Source of the DNA: Melioribacter sp051488665
GTDB lineage: Bacteria; Bacteroidota; Ignavibacteria; Ignavibacteriales; Melioribacteraceae
Assembly: GCF_051488665.1 (NCBI RefSeq)
Contig: NZ_JBPSEG010000003.1
Location: 62,001 to 126,000 of the forward strand
Direction: 5' to 3'
Length of the DNA: 64,000 nucleotides
The translations under genes and the position numbers were made by a program. A model generated the notes under the pieces. It was not told the DNA's origin. It did no database searches and worked only from the letters and a program-made list of their open reading frames with translations. Position 1 is the first letter of the stretch. Each line of letters starts with the position of its first letter. This document shows positions 51,383 through 60,545 of the stretch, piece after piece.

Positions 51383-51910
51383 TCACCTGAAATACCAATA
51401 ACTGAATACAGTCGACATCGATACGGTATCCGCCATGCTGTCGCTGAAAACCCGCACAATTATCCTTTTGTGCCATGTCCTGTTGGAAGAAACCTGTTCA
51501 GGATTATCGGCTTCCACATAATCGACCTGGCAGAGAGTATTGTAAATCAAAAGATTACTCGTTCCTTCCAGTCTGATAGTGTCTGCTTTCGGAATCGTGC
51601 GGTAACAATTGAAATCATCGAAATCGTTAAAAGCGGCGGGATTATTGACCGACTCCCCGCTTTCGATGCCGAGATTTGCGGGCAAAGTCAATTGAGAAAG
51701 CGAAGTTATATCCGTCGTGTCGCTCTCGTTATCAAACGCCAGTCCGGTAGCTCTTTCTATCATCGACGTAGCCAGCGATATGCCCATAATATGATAACGA
51801 CTGTCGTACATTACGGTTGTAGTAGTCATCAATCCTCTGTTGACATTCAATATAACCGTTGTCAATAGAAAGATGGCTCCGATTGTAATTAGCATTTGCC
51901 CGGTATTCAT
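51383..51910 (-). CDS. PilV/GspI-like minor pilin candidate
   Basis: The 175-residue product starts M-N-T-G-Q-M-L-I-T-I-G-A-I-F, a hydrophobic helix to about residue 22, then a hydrophilic domain with one or two cysteines (D-C-Y-R-T / L-C-Q-V). It is first of the three-gene set, with AAGGG upstream. No clear family match beyond the pilin-like layout. The ~205-base gap to its right separates it from a divergent gene and holds no other clear feature. Confidence 0.58.
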   Translation of the reverse strand: MNTGQMLITIGAIFLLTTVILNVNRGLMTTTTVMYDSRYHIMGISLATSMIERATGLAFDNESDTTDITSLSQLTLPANLGIESGESVNNPAAFNDFDDFNCYRTIPKADTIRLEGTSNLLIYNTLCQVDYVEADNPEQVSSNRTWHKRIIVRVFSDSMADTVSMSTVFSYWYFR

Positions 51911-52115
51911 CTCAAACCCTTCCGAAAAGCTGATATACGATTTATTAGCCTCAAATTCCGTGCTATTATTTTAATTATCGAAAAGAAACTCGATTTTATT
52001 AAATTCCTCCCGACGAGTGTAAATTTAACATGTAAAATTTGCACAGGCAACTATTAATAGAGATTTATATCACAAAGTTATTATATTATAAATAAAATAT
52101 TTTGCGGGTTTCATT

Positions 52116-52703
52116 ATGGATGCCGTCTCTATACTTGTATTAATAAATTTAATTGTATCGACGAGCGCAAATTGGGGAGGCGCGCGCAAGGGATTAAAAA
52201 CTTCGATTACGAAAGTTGACGAACGACCCGTAACTTATCTTCAAAAGATTCCGCCGAATGTATCGGCATTGGTTTTTGTATTGATTATCCTATCGTTTTT
52301 CGGCGTGGGTATATTGAATGACTATGCTGATGAAAAATATCTCTATATCAGAACGGTCGGATTGCTGTTTTATATTGTTTTTTCATGGCTTCAGATTAAA
52401 TCTTATAAATCTCTGGGCGAGTATTACACGCAGGATATTGCAATTCTGAAGAATCACAAACTGGTCACGAAAGGACCTTATACATTTATTCGTCATCCGC
52501 AATATCTCAGCCAGATACTGAGCGACCTCGGAGCGGGTCTGGCTTTGGGAAGTTATTTAATCGTACCGGTAACGCTCTTGCTTGAACTGCCCCTGTTTGT
52601 GATGAGAGCCGGACTGGAAGACAAACTTCTCGAGAAGCGCTTCGGGGAAGAATATATCAATTACAAAAAATCGACTCCTTTTATGATACCCTTTATCAGG
52701 TAA
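52116..52703 (+). CDS. Isoprenylcysteine carboxyl methyltransferase-like membrane protein
   Basis: This 195-residue protein has about four membrane helices and the family's C-terminal signature: L-V-T-K-G-P-Y-T-F-I-R-H-P-Q-Y-L-S, then E-x-x-L-L-E-K-R-F-G-E-E-Y-x-x-Y. It belongs to the ICMT/PEMT-like SAM-dependent methyltransferases; bacterial members act on lipids or small molecules of unknown identity. It is 9 bases before the amidase gene and probably co-transcribed. Confidence 0.82.
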   Translation: MDAVSILVLINLIVSTSANWGGARKGLKTSITKVDERPVTYLQKIPPNVSALVFVLIILSFFGVGILNDYADEKYLYIRTVGLLFYIVFSWLQIKSYKSLGEYYTQDIAILKNHKLVTKGPYTFIRHPQYLSQILSDLGAGLALGSYLIVPVTLLLELPLFVMRAGLEDKLLEKRFGEEYINYKKSTPFMIPFIR

Positions 52704-52712
52704 TCTTTAATC

Positions 52713-54248
52713 ATGAAATTTATTTATTCCCTTTCATTATTTTTATTGATTACAATAGCGATCCGGGGACAGCGTTTGTATCAATTGTCGGTGGAACTTC
52801 CCGATACTTCGGCGCGGCTTTCCTTCGTAACAAAAAAAGGAAACGTTTACGTATCGGCGACCGAATTTGCCGCGCTTACTTCGGCGGGAATTTATTATAC
52901 CGACAAAACTCAAAAAATCGAACTGAAGTACGATTATTATAAAATTAAACTTACCGCCAAAAGCCAGTTTATTGTCGTAACCGACAAAAATACCGGAGCG
53001 CAAGAAGTATATCAGTTGCCCGTATCCACGCTATTGATAAAGAGCGACCTCTTCTTTCCGTTGACCTATATGACAGAATATCTCGAGAAAGCTTCGGGCT
53101 ATACAATTACGTTCCTTCCGTCACGCAGACATTTAATTTTAACGAAAGGACAAGCGCCCGTAAATAATCTTCCCGCTGTGAATTCTCTTTACGACGTTCA
53201 AAGTTTAAGCATCGAGGAAAAAGCTAACGGCACTTTAATAAGACTCAAAATTTCGGATAAAGTTATTACTCCGCGTTTTTCCATTAAAGACAATAAACTT
53301 TTTCTCTTTTTCTCTACCGAAAAAATCAGTCCGGATTTGGTTAACAGTTTTGTTCCGGAAGGATTTATCAAATCGATAAAATTGGTAAATATCACATCAA
53401 AGAGCAAACAACTGGAATTCGGTTTGACGGGCGATTATTCGGGAGCAGAAATAATACGCGATCCGTCGAAAGGAGAGCTTATTGTCACCGTTCACAGTAA
53501 AATGTTCGCGTCGGAAAAAAATCCGCCGTTGGGAAAGTGGAAATTCGATACGATTGTAATCGACGCCGGGCACGGCGGTAAAGATCCCGGCGCAATTGGC
53601 GTCTCGGGGGTCAAAGAGAAAGACATCAATCTGAAGATTGCATTGGAACTCGGGAAGCTGATTGAGAAATCGTTGCCCGGAGTAAACGTTGTTTATACCC
53701 GTAAAGACGACCGTTTTGTTGAACTCTATAAAAGAGGAAAAATAGCCAACGAAGCAAACGGAAAACTGTTCATATCGATACACTGCAATTCGATGCCCCG
53801 CAAAAAAAGTTCGCAAAAGGGATTCGAAGTTTATCTTTTGAGACCCGGCAAAACTCAGGACGCCATAGCAATCGCGGAATTCGAAAACAGCGTAATCGCT
53901 TATGAGGACAATCCAGACAGGTACAAAGAGTTGACCGACGAAAATTTTATACTCGTAAGCATGGCTCACTCCCAATATATGCGCTATTCGGAAAAATTTG
54001 CGGATATTCTGAACGATGAATGGAAAAGAAAAGTAAAAATCCCGGCTAAAGGCGTTAAACAAGCGGGCTTTTATGTGCTGGTAGGCGCGTCGATGCCCTC
54101 CGTATTGATCGAAACCGGTTACATTTCGAACCGCAATGACGAATCTTATTTAAAGAGCTCCAGAGGACAAAAAGAGATTGCAGAAGCGATTTTAAGCGCG
54201 GTAATTAAGTACAAAGAGTATTATCATAAAGAAATAATATCGAATTAA
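52713..54248 (+). CDS. N-acetylmuramoyl-L-alanine amidase (Amidase_3)
   Basis: The 511-residue protein has a signal peptide (about 1-19). An N-terminal copper-amine-oxidase-like/AMIN-type region (about 25-260) should bind cell wall, and the catalytic Amidase_3 domain covers about 275-505. Zinc-site motifs are visible: V-I-D-A-G-H-G-G-K-D-P-G, the Glu in E-K-D-I-N-L, S-I-H-C-N-S, and the catalytic Glu in V-L-I-E-T-G-Y-I-S-N. It cleaves the bond between MurNAc and the stem peptide in peptidoglycan, for cell separation or remodelling. Confidence 0.92.
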   Translation: MKFIYSLSLFLLITIAIRGQRLYQLSVELPDTSARLSFVTKKGNVYVSATEFAALTSAGIYYTDKTQKIELKYDYYKIKLTAKSQFIVVTDKNTGAQEVYQLPVSTLLIKSDLFFPLTYMTEYLEKASGYTITFLPSRRHLILTKGQAPVNNLPAVNSLYDVQSLSIEEKANGTLIRLKISDKVITPRFSIKDNKLFLFFSTEKISPDLVNSFVPEGFIKSIKLVNITSKSKQLEFGLTGDYSGAEIIRDPSKGELIVTVHSKMFASEKNPPLGKWKFDTIVIDAGHGGKDPGAIGVSGVKEKDINLKIALELGKLIEKSLPGVNVVYTRKDDRFVELYKRGKIANEANGKLFISIHCNSMPRKKSSQKGFEVYLLRPGKTQDAIAIAEFENSVIAYEDNPDRYKELTDENFILVSMAHSQYMRYSEKFADILNDEWKRKVKIPAKGVKQAGFYVLVGASMPSVLIETGYISNRNDESYLKSSRGQKEIAEAILSAVIKYKEYYHKEIISN

Positions 54249-54308
54249 TTTGTTTAATAACAGGTGTAATTATAACTTTACATTCAAAATTTATGAAAGG
54301 AACAGAAA

Positions 54309-54722
54309 ATGACCAATGCACAGAAATGGCTTACTGCTTTTTTAGGAATTTTCCTGGCGCTTTTTATACTGGGCAGAATCACACAAAAGGATGAAACCTT
54401 CTCGCTGCCCGAAAACTATACTGAAAAAACTATGCAATCGAATCAGGAGCTGGACGCCATGTCGTTAATACGACAAACCGGATGCGTCTCATGCCACGGT
54501 CAAAATCTCGAAGGGACAAAAATTGCGCCGGCATTGACAAACATAAAAGAGCACTGGACAAGAGACGGACTTATAAATTATCTGCGTAATCCTTCTTCCT
54601 ACAGCGGCGACGATCGTTTCAAAGAGTACAAACTAAAATACAAAAATATTGTTATGCCGGCTTATAACAACATGGACGTAAAAGACCTCGGCAAAATAGC
54701 GGACTTTTTACTGGAAAGATAG
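54309..54722 (+). CDS. Membrane-anchored monohaem cytochrome c
   Basis: The 137-residue product has an N-terminal hydrophobic segment (about 7-22) that may be an uncleaved anchor or signal. A class I cytochrome c domain follows with C59-V-S-C62-H63 and the likely axial Met at M116 in I-V-M-P-A-Y-N-N-M. It is an electron carrier facing the periplasm. It is not next to other respiratory genes. GGAAC precedes the ATG. Confidence 0.9.
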   Translation: MTNAQKWLTAFLGIFLALFILGRITQKDETFSLPENYTEKTMQSNQELDAMSLIRQTGCVSCHGQNLEGTKIAPALTNIKEHWTRDGLINYLRNPSSYSGDDRFKEYKLKYKNIVMPAYNNMDVKDLGKIADFLLER

Positions 54723-54747
54723 ATAAAGGATTAAATAAGAGGAATCT

Positions 54748-54780
54748 AAAGAGGCTGTCGATATGACAGCCTCTTTTTTT
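54748..54780 (+). terminator. Rho-independent terminator after the cytochrome c gene
   Basis: A 12-bp stem AAAGAGGCTGTC / GACAGCCTCTTT with a 5-base loop and a T run. It lies between convergent genes and could also act on aldolase transcripts from the other side, though the T run favours the plus strand. Confidence 0.9.
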
Positions 54781-54789
54781 ATAAAACAA

Positions 54790-55782
54790 TTATGCTTTGT
54801 CGTTGCTGCCGAGCACGTTCACAATTTTATGTTTGTAGAGCTCTTTCAATGCTTCGCGCGCCGGACCGAGATATTTGCGCGGATCGAATTCTTCCGGATG
54901 CTCATTGAGATATTTTCTAATTGCGGCGGTCATTGCCAGTCGACCGTCGGAGTCGATATTGATTTTGCAAACAGCCGAGCGCGCCGCTCTTCTGAGCTGG
55001 TCTTCCGGAATACCGACTGCGTCTTTCAAACGTCCGCCGTTGCTGTTTATAATTTTCACCAATTCCGGCGGCACGGAAGACGCGCCGTGAAGCACTATCG
55101 GAAAACCGGGAATTCTTTTTTCGATTTCTTCAAGAATGTCAAATCTTAACGGAGGCGGAATTAAAATTCCGTCTTCGTTGCGCGTGCATTGCTCGGGTTT
55201 GAATTTATTTGCTCCGTGAGACGTTCCGATTGAAATTGCAAGCGAGTCGACTCCGGTCTTTTTGACAAAGTCTTCAACTTCTTCAGGCTTTGTATAATGC
55301 GTCACATCGCTTTGAACGTCGTCTTCGATTCCCGCCAAAACTCCGAGTTCGCCTTCGACTGTCACGTCGTATTTATGCGCGTATTCGACAACCTGAGCCG
55401 TCAATTCCACGTTCTTTTCATACGGATGGTGAGAACCGTCGATCATTACCGACGAGAAGCCCATTTCAATACACGATTTGCAAAGTTCAAAAGTATCGCC
55501 GTGATCGAGGTGCAAAACGATCGGAATTTTATATCCCAGTTCTTCGGCGTATTCCACAGCCCCTTTTGCCAAATTTTTCAGCAAAGTTTGATTGGCGTAT
55601 TTACGGGCGCCGCTGGAGACCTGGAGAATAACGGGCGATTTGGTTTCGACGCATGCGCTTACGATTGCCTGCAATTGTTCGAGATTATTAAAATTAAATG
55701 CCGGAATGGCGTAACCGCCATCGACGGCTTTTTTGAACAGTTCCCTGGAATTTACCAGCCCCAATTCTTTGTAGGATATCAT
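54790..55782 (-). CDS. fba: Class II fructose-bisphosphate aldolase
   Basis: This 330-residue zinc-dependent aldolase has V-L-H-L-D-H-G-D (catalytic Asp and zinc His), M-I-D-G-S-H-H-P-Y-E-K-N, V-E-G-E-L-G-V-L-A-G (active-site Glu), S-H-G-A-N-K-F and L-H-G-A-S-S-V-P. It interconverts fructose 1,6-bisphosphate with dihydroxyacetone phosphate and glyceraldehyde 3-phosphate in glycolysis. It stands alone; GGTGA precedes the ATG. The phosphoglycerate mutase gene is in the same window but not linked. Confidence 0.95.
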   Translation of the reverse strand: MISYKELGLVNSRELFKKAVDGGYAIPAFNFNNLEQLQAIVSACVETKSPVILQVSSGARKYANQTLLKNLAKGAVEYAEELGYKIPIVLHLDHGDTFELCKSCIEMGFSSVMIDGSHHPYEKNVELTAQVVEYAHKYDVTVEGELGVLAGIEDDVQSDVTHYTKPEEVEDFVKKTGVDSLAISIGTSHGANKFKPEQCTRNEDGILIPPPLRFDILEEIEKRIPGFPIVLHGASSVPPELVKIINSNGGRLKDAVGIPEDQLRRAARSAVCKINIDSDGRLAMTAAIRKYLNEHPEEFDPRKYLGPAREALKELYKHKIVNVLGSNDKA

Positions 55783-55860
55783 AACGTCACCATTTTATAT
55801 TAGTTTGTAAATATTAACTTAGCAATTATATAAAAATCTAAGTACTAAATAAAGAATCGG

Positions 55861-56538
55861 CTAAAAATTTACGACGACCCCGATTCCGAACGTAAACACG
55901 TCGGTTTTCGACCGGCGCACGTTATAGCGAACCTGCGTCATCGAAATTATCTCGATGTCTTCTTCCGTAAGATACTCGGCTTCGGTGCCGTAAAGATACC
56001 GGAATTTGATATCAAGAAAGAGCGAATTAATCCCCGGCAGATTGTCGGTCAGCAAAAACTGAGTTCCGAAACCGCCGCCGTAACTCCAGTTGAAATCGTC
56101 ATAATTCGTATCTTCCGCAAACGGTTCGTCGGAATGCCGGCTTTTGACTTCGGAAGTAGTGAACAGATATGCGCCTCCGAACAAACCTTCAAGATAAGGT
56201 CTGAAAGTCCCTTCGAAAGGCGATATGTAAAACAGGAGATGGGCATTAGCCATATTATTCATTCTATCCACATCCAGATAAACTTCCGGGAATCCCGGGA
56301 ACGGTCTCGATTCGGAGACTTCGCCGTAAACCAGGTAGCTAAAACTGAGTCCGAATGTATATGGCATTTCCCGCGACGTTTCCCACAATTGTCCCTGAAT
56401 CTGAATTCCGTAACCGAGACGGTCGACGTTATTCTTAAATTCGCCTTGCGGAAAACCCAGAATAAGCGAACCTCCCAAGCTTTGTCCGTAAACGAACGAC
56501 ACTGTAAGTAACATTAAAAACAATACTCTCTTAAACAT
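55861..56538 (-). CDS. Outer-membrane beta-barrel protein
   Basis: The 225-residue product has a signal peptide (about 1-18, M-F-K-R-V-L-F-L-M-L-L...G-Q-S), then alternating strands with a Gly/aromatic-rich barrel pattern ending F-G-I-G-V-V-V-N-F. No ligand motif is visible. It is likely a porin-like or surface protein of unknown cargo. Confidence 0.7.
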   Translation of the reverse strand: MFKRVLFLMLLTVSFVYGQSLGGSLILGFPQGEFKNNVDRLGYGIQIQGQLWETSREMPYTFGLSFSYLVYGEVSESRPFPGFPEVYLDVDRMNNMANAHLLFYISPFEGTFRPYLEGLFGGAYLFTTSEVKSRHSDEPFAEDTNYDDFNWSYGGGFGTQFLLTDNLPGINSLFLDIKFRYLYGTEAEYLTEEDIEIISMTQVRYNVRRSKTDVFTFGIGVVVNF

Positions 56539-56579
56539 TAATACCCCCGTTAAATAAATTTGCCGCTCAATATACGCAT

Positions 56580-57176
56580 TTAGAAAACAACATTCCTTTT
56601 ATAAGCCCGGGCAAGCAGATTATTAAACTCTTCGTAATTGATTTGAACGGTTCCGAACATCTTAAGATGTTCGTTTTCGTATTGAACGTCGAGCAATACG
56701 AATCCCCTTTCATTCAGCCTTTCGATCAATTTTACCAGAGCGCATTTCGAAGCCTGGGAGACCGCGGTAAACATCGACTCGCCGAAGAAAGCGCCTTTAT
56801 AAGTAACGCCGTAAAGTCCTCCTACCAATTTATTCTCCCGCCACACTTCGACTGAATGAAGAAATCCCGATTGATACAGTCCCTCGTATGCTTCGATCAA
56901 TCGTTCGGAAATCCATGTGGAAGGACGATTGGCGCATTGACGAACCACTTCCATTACTGAGGTATCGTACCGGTATTCGAAATCGGCGGATTCCATAAAT
57001 TTTCTGAGCGAGCGGGGCACGTTATAATTATCGAGCGGAATGATGGTTCTGATTTCGGGCAAATACCAATTAATTTCGCCCGTAGGCTCCGCCATCGGAA
57101 AAGCACCTCTGGCATAGAGCCGGATCATATTATTTGGGAGTAATAGATCGTCATACGGCTGTTGGTTTTCAGTCAT
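56580..57176 (-). CDS. aat: Leucyl/phenylalanyl-tRNA-protein transferase
   Basis: This 198-residue GNAT-fold enzyme has the family start (Y-A-R-G-A-F-P-M-A-E-P-T-G-E-I-N-W-Y-L-P), C-A-N-R-P-S-T-W-I, V-E-V-W-R-E-N-K-L-V-G-G-L-Y-G-V, and F-F-G-E-S-M-F. It attaches Leu or Phe to N-terminal basic residues to mark proteins for ClpAP (N-end rule). It is slightly shorter than the E. coli enzyme. It overlaps the DUF2721 gene by eight bases. Confidence 0.93.
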   Translation of the reverse strand: MTENQQPYDDLLLPNNMIRLYARGAFPMAEPTGEINWYLPEIRTIIPLDNYNVPRSLRKFMESADFEYRYDTSVMEVVRQCANRPSTWISERLIEAYEGLYQSGFLHSVEVWRENKLVGGLYGVTYKGAFFGESMFTAVSQASKCALVKLIERLNERGFVLLDVQYENEHLKMFGTVQINYEEFNNLLARAYKRNVVF

Positions 57177-57660
57177 CTACATCGACTTCGAATTTAATAA
57201 TATCGTATCCTTTCTTCGATTCGAAACCCGCGAAAAGCGCCCCGGTAAGGACGAGAATCATGCCCAATAAAAAAGCAATCACAATCGGGAAATTAAGATA
57301 GTCCATCGAAAGAAGGTAACCGAACCCGAGCAGCAGCGAAGTTAAAACAAAAAGCGCCACCGCCGCAACATAACTGAGCACAGAATTTCTAATAAGGCGT
57401 ACTCGATAAACAAGGAGTTCGATTTGCCTCGCTATGCTTTCCAGACGCAAATTTTCCGTTGTCGTCAGGGGTTTGTCGCCCACTTTCATAAACAGTCTTC
57501 TTTTTTCTTCATTGAGAAGCCGGATGCGGTTGACTACAAGCGAATATCTGTTGTTGATTCCCAGCAATAATAAGCCGCATGCGCTTATCATCACTGCAGG
57601 CGCCAGCATAAGTTGAATCAGATTTTGCGCGTTAATATCGAATAAAAAATTATTTTGCAT
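57169..57660 (-). CDS. DUF2721 membrane protein
   Basis: The 163-residue product starts at the ATG at 57660 (a longer frame to 57711 overlaps the CBS gene much further). It has three hydrophobic helices (about 13-32, 90-110, 120-142) and the DUF2721 pattern: L-A-P-A-V-M-I-S-A-C-G-L-L-L-L, R-I-R-L-L-N, and V-Y-R-V-R-L-I-R-N-S-V-L. Function unknown. It is overlapped on both sides by aat and the CBS-domain gene. Confidence 0.78.
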   Translation of the reverse strand: MQNNFLFDINAQNLIQLMLAPAVMISACGLLLLGINNRYSLVVNRIRLLNEEKRRLFMKVGDKPLTTTENLRLESIARQIELLVYRVRLIRNSVLSYVAAVALFVLTSLLLGFGYLLSMDYLNFPIVIAFLLGMILVLTGALFAGFESKKGYDIIKFEVDVDD

Positions 57661-58078
57661 ATATATAATTGTGAAGCACTTCAATTGTTTCCTTTTGTAC
57701 GGTAAGGTCAAACTCGAGCAGGTCTCTCATCGCCAAAATTCCAACCAGCTTCCCGTCTTCGATAATTAATAAATGCCTTGTGCCTTTGTCTTTCATTTTT
57801 TTGAGGCATTCCTGATGCGACTCGTTTATATCTGCCAGTATAAGTTCTCTGGTCATAACGTCGTCAATTTTTGTAGTATTGATATCGAGCCCTTTTGCAA
57901 TTACTCTTTTAACGAGGTCTCTTTCCGAGAAAACGCCTACAAGTTTTCCTTCTTCGTCCAGAACGGGCACCAGACCGATATTATGCTCAGCCATAAAATT
58001 AACGGCGTCCAGAACCGAGGTTCCGGTTTTGACCGTATAGATGTTTCTATTTTGAAGCAATTCTTTGATTGTCTTCAT
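57650..58078 (-). CDS. CBS-domain pair protein
   Basis: This 142-residue protein consists of two CBS motifs (about 10-65 and 75-135; V-P-V-L-D-E-E-G-K-L-V-G-V-F-S-E-R-D-L and D-G-K-L-V-G-I-L-A-M-R-D-L), forming one Bateman module that may bind an adenine nucleotide. No enzyme domain is attached. It starts after AGGAGGGG and overlaps the DUF2721 start, so these and aat form one small operon. Target unknown. Confidence 0.9.
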   Translation of the reverse strand: MKTIKELLQNRNIYTVKTGTSVLDAVNFMAEHNIGLVPVLDEEGKLVGVFSERDLVKRVIAKGLDINTTKIDDVMTRELILADINESHQECLKKMKDKGTRHLLIIEDGKLVGILAMRDLLEFDLTVQKETIEVLHNYIYAK

Positions 58079-58154
58079 AACCCCTCCTATTAAGCCTTAA
58101 TGTCCTATTTAAACTACGCAATGAACCCCTTTACATGCAAGAGAAAAAATAGAT

Positions 58155-59543
58155 TTATGCCGAAGAAAGGGCTTCCAGTTCTTCGATTGTTTTGGGAATT
58201 TTTTTGCCTAGAACGCGCGAGCCGTTTTTAGTTACGAGCACGTCGTCTTCTATTCGGATGCCTCCGAAGTCTTTATATTTTTCTAATTTATTATAATTTA
58301 TAAATTCACCGAACTTCTTCTCCGCTTTCCACTTATCGATCAACTGAGGGATGAAATAGATTCCCGGTTCTACGGTAATAACTATACCGGGCACAAGAGC
58401 TTTGGCATACCGGAGAGATTTAAGACCGAACTGGGAGCTTCTTTTGATTTTATCGTCGTAACCGAAATTGCCTTCCCCGAAATTTTCAAGGTCGTGAACA
58501 TCGAGTCCGAGCAGATGCCCCAGACCGTGCGGAAAGAAGAGCGCATGAGCACCGCTTTTTACGGCTTCTTTAATATTCCCTTTCATCAATCCTACGGCTT
58601 TAAGTCCTTCTGCAATAACGGAGGCGGCTTTCAGATGCACCTGTTTGTAACTCCTCCCCGGTTTGATAAATTTAATGGCTTCGAGTTGAGCCGACAGCAC
58701 GATGTTGTAAATTTCCTTTTGTCTTTCGGAAAATTTGCCGCCCACAGGAAAAGTTCTGGTAATATCGCTTGCATAATGTTCCAAGCTTTCGGCGCCGCTG
58801 TCGTGCACCACAAGGTCGCCCTTTCTCAGAACGTTATTGTGCGAGTGATTATGAAGAGTTTCGCCGTGTTTCGAAAGAATAACGGGAAACGACAATCCCC
58901 TTCCCATCGAATAAGCTAGACCTTCCACATAACCGGCAATTTTTTTTTCGATGATTCCGGGTTTAGCCATTTTTATCGCGTTCGTGTGCATTTCGTATGA
59001 AATCTCGAGAGCTTTTTCGATTTGTTCTATCTCTTCTTTCGATTTAACGGCGCGTTGATCGGCGACGGCATGTATGAGAGCCTGCGAAGCGTATTCGTTT
59101 ACCCGCAACGCGTCTATTCCAAGCAATATTTGAAGTTTGAGCATATTTTCGTGTCGGTATTGAGGAATGTAGTGTATTCTCCTGCCCTTTTTAATATTAT
59201 CCGAAAGATACGATTCTAAATCCGAAAGAGGAGCGGAGTTTTCAACTCCGATTTGCCGGGCTTTTTGTTTGACTGATTTTTGCGGTCCCATCCAGACTAT
59301 GTCGTCGATATCGTAATCGTTGCCGAAAAGAGTTTCTTTATTTTCATCGATGTCGATTATGCCGGCAAAATTCGGCTCGTCGATTCCGAAATAATAAAGG
59401 AACGTGCTGTCCTGCCGGAAACGATACGTATTGTCGGTGTAATTCATGGGAGATTCGCCGTTTCCGAGAAACAATATTATCCCTTCTTTAATTTTCTTTT
59501 TTAGCGAGTTTCTTCTTTTGATATAAATTTCTTTTTCGAACAT
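58155..59543 (-). CDS. pepP: Xaa-Pro aminopeptidase (M24B)
   Basis: The 462-residue cytoplasmic metalloprotease has an N-terminal creatinase-like domain (about 1-160) with the family R-x-x-S-x-F-x-Y and D-I-D-E-N. The pita-bread domain carries the two-metal ligands: V-H-D-S-G-A (Asp), S-D-I-T-R-T-F-P (Asp), F-F-P-H-G-L-G-H (His), T-V-E-P-G-I-Y (Glu) and G-I-R-I-E-D-D (Glu). It removes an N-terminal residue ahead of proline. AGGTGA precedes the ATG; nothing is operon-linked downstream. Confidence 0.92.
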   Translation of the reverse strand: MFEKEIYIKRRNSLKKKIKEGIILFLGNGESPMNYTDNTYRFRQDSTFLYYFGIDEPNFAGIIDIDENKETLFGNDYDIDDIVWMGPQKSVKQKARQIGVENSAPLSDLESYLSDNIKKGRRIHYIPQYRHENMLKLQILLGIDALRVNEYASQALIHAVADQRAVKSKEEIEQIEKALEISYEMHTNAIKMAKPGIIEKKIAGYVEGLAYSMGRGLSFPVILSKHGETLHNHSHNNVLRKGDLVVHDSGAESLEHYASDITRTFPVGGKFSERQKEIYNIVLSAQLEAIKFIKPGRSYKQVHLKAASVIAEGLKAVGLMKGNIKEAVKSGAHALFFPHGLGHLLGLDVHDLENFGEGNFGYDDKIKRSSQFGLKSLRYAKALVPGIVITVEPGIYFIPQLIDKWKAEKKFGEFINYNKLEKYKDFGGIRIEDDVLVTKNGSRVLGKKIPKTIEELEALSSA

Positions 59544-59663
59544 TGGTTCACCTTTTTGTTTTCTATCCGGACTTTAAGATAACCGACATTTTTTTGATAA
59601 CAAACTAAAAAAATAGAATAAGTTTTTCTATTTTCAGAGCCATAAAATTATTGAAATGGGAAA

Positions 59664-60545
59664 ATGAAGAAGAGCGGTTTGAAATACGCATTGAGCGCCG
59701 TTTTTTTGTGGTCTACCGTTGCCACGGCGTTCAAACTTACTCTCCGGGGAATGGATTACGCGCAGCTTTTATTTTATTCTTCGTTAACGAGCGCAATCAT
59801 ATTCGCATCGTTGATTGTTATAAGAAGAAAGAGTGTCGTCGAAACGCTCTTTTCAAAAAAATATGTAAAGAACAACATAGTTTTAGGTCTGTTAAATCCT
59901 TTTCTTTATTATCTTGTTTTATTCAAAGCGTATTCTCTTTTGCCCGCTCAGGAAGCCCAGCCTCTTAATTATACCTGGCCAATTATAATTTCCATATTTG
60001 CCGTAATCTTTCTTAAGAACAAAATTAATATCAGAATAATACTGGGATTGGCGTTAGCCTTTGCCGGAGTGATAGTTATTGCCACGCGCGGAAATATTTT
60101 GTCGCTCCATTTTCATAATCTTCTCGGCGTTAGCCTTGCATTGGGAAGTTCTCTGTTGTGGGGATTGTTCTGGACTTTCAATCTTCTCGACAGCCGCAAA
60201 GAAGACGAGAAATTATTCGGCTCATTTTTCTTCGGTACGATTTATACGTTCATTTATCTAGCCATATTCGGATCGTTTACAATTACTTCGTACAAATATT
60301 TATTCGGAGCTGTTTACATCGGATTTTTCGAAATGGGAATAACTTTTATTTTGTGGCTGAACGCTCTTAGGCTAAGCGACAACAAAGCGCGCACCGCCAC
60401 GCTGGCTTATCTTTCGCCTTTTATATCTCTATTATTTATCTGGTTAATATTGGGCGAAAAGCTTTTGCTGTCGTCAATAACAGGATTAATTCTTATAGTA
60501 AGCGGAATAATAATACAACGACTGAATGACTCTATCCGTAATTGA
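59664..60545 (+). CDS. EamA/DMT-family transporter
   Basis: This 293-residue protein has ten hydrophobic helices in two EamA repeats (about 8-140 and 150-290). It is a drug/metabolite-superfamily exporter or importer of unknown substrate. The second repeat shows the usual L-S-P-F-I-S-L-L-F-I-W-L-I-L-G-E. The last 14 bases overlap the convergent metallo-hydrolase gene. Confidence 0.88.
   Translation: MKKSGLKYALSAVFLWSTVATAFKLTLRGMDYAQLLFYSSLTSAIIFASLIVIRRKSVVETLFSKKYVKNNIVLGLLNPFLYYLVLFKAYSLLPAQEAQPLNYTWPIIISIFAVIFLKNKINIRIILGLALAFAGVIVIATRGNILSLHFHNLLGVSLALGSSLLWGLFWTFNLLDSRKEDEKLFGSFFFGTIYTFIYLAIFGSFTITSYKYLFGAVYIGFFEMGITFILWLNALRLSDNKARTATLAYLSPFISLLFIWLILGEKLLLSSITGLILIVSGIIIQRLNDSIRN

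Noticed and set aside
53397..54062. 221-residue minus-strand frame opposite the amidase
   Set aside because: Antisense shadow over the catalytic domain of a clear amidase, with no recognisable domain.
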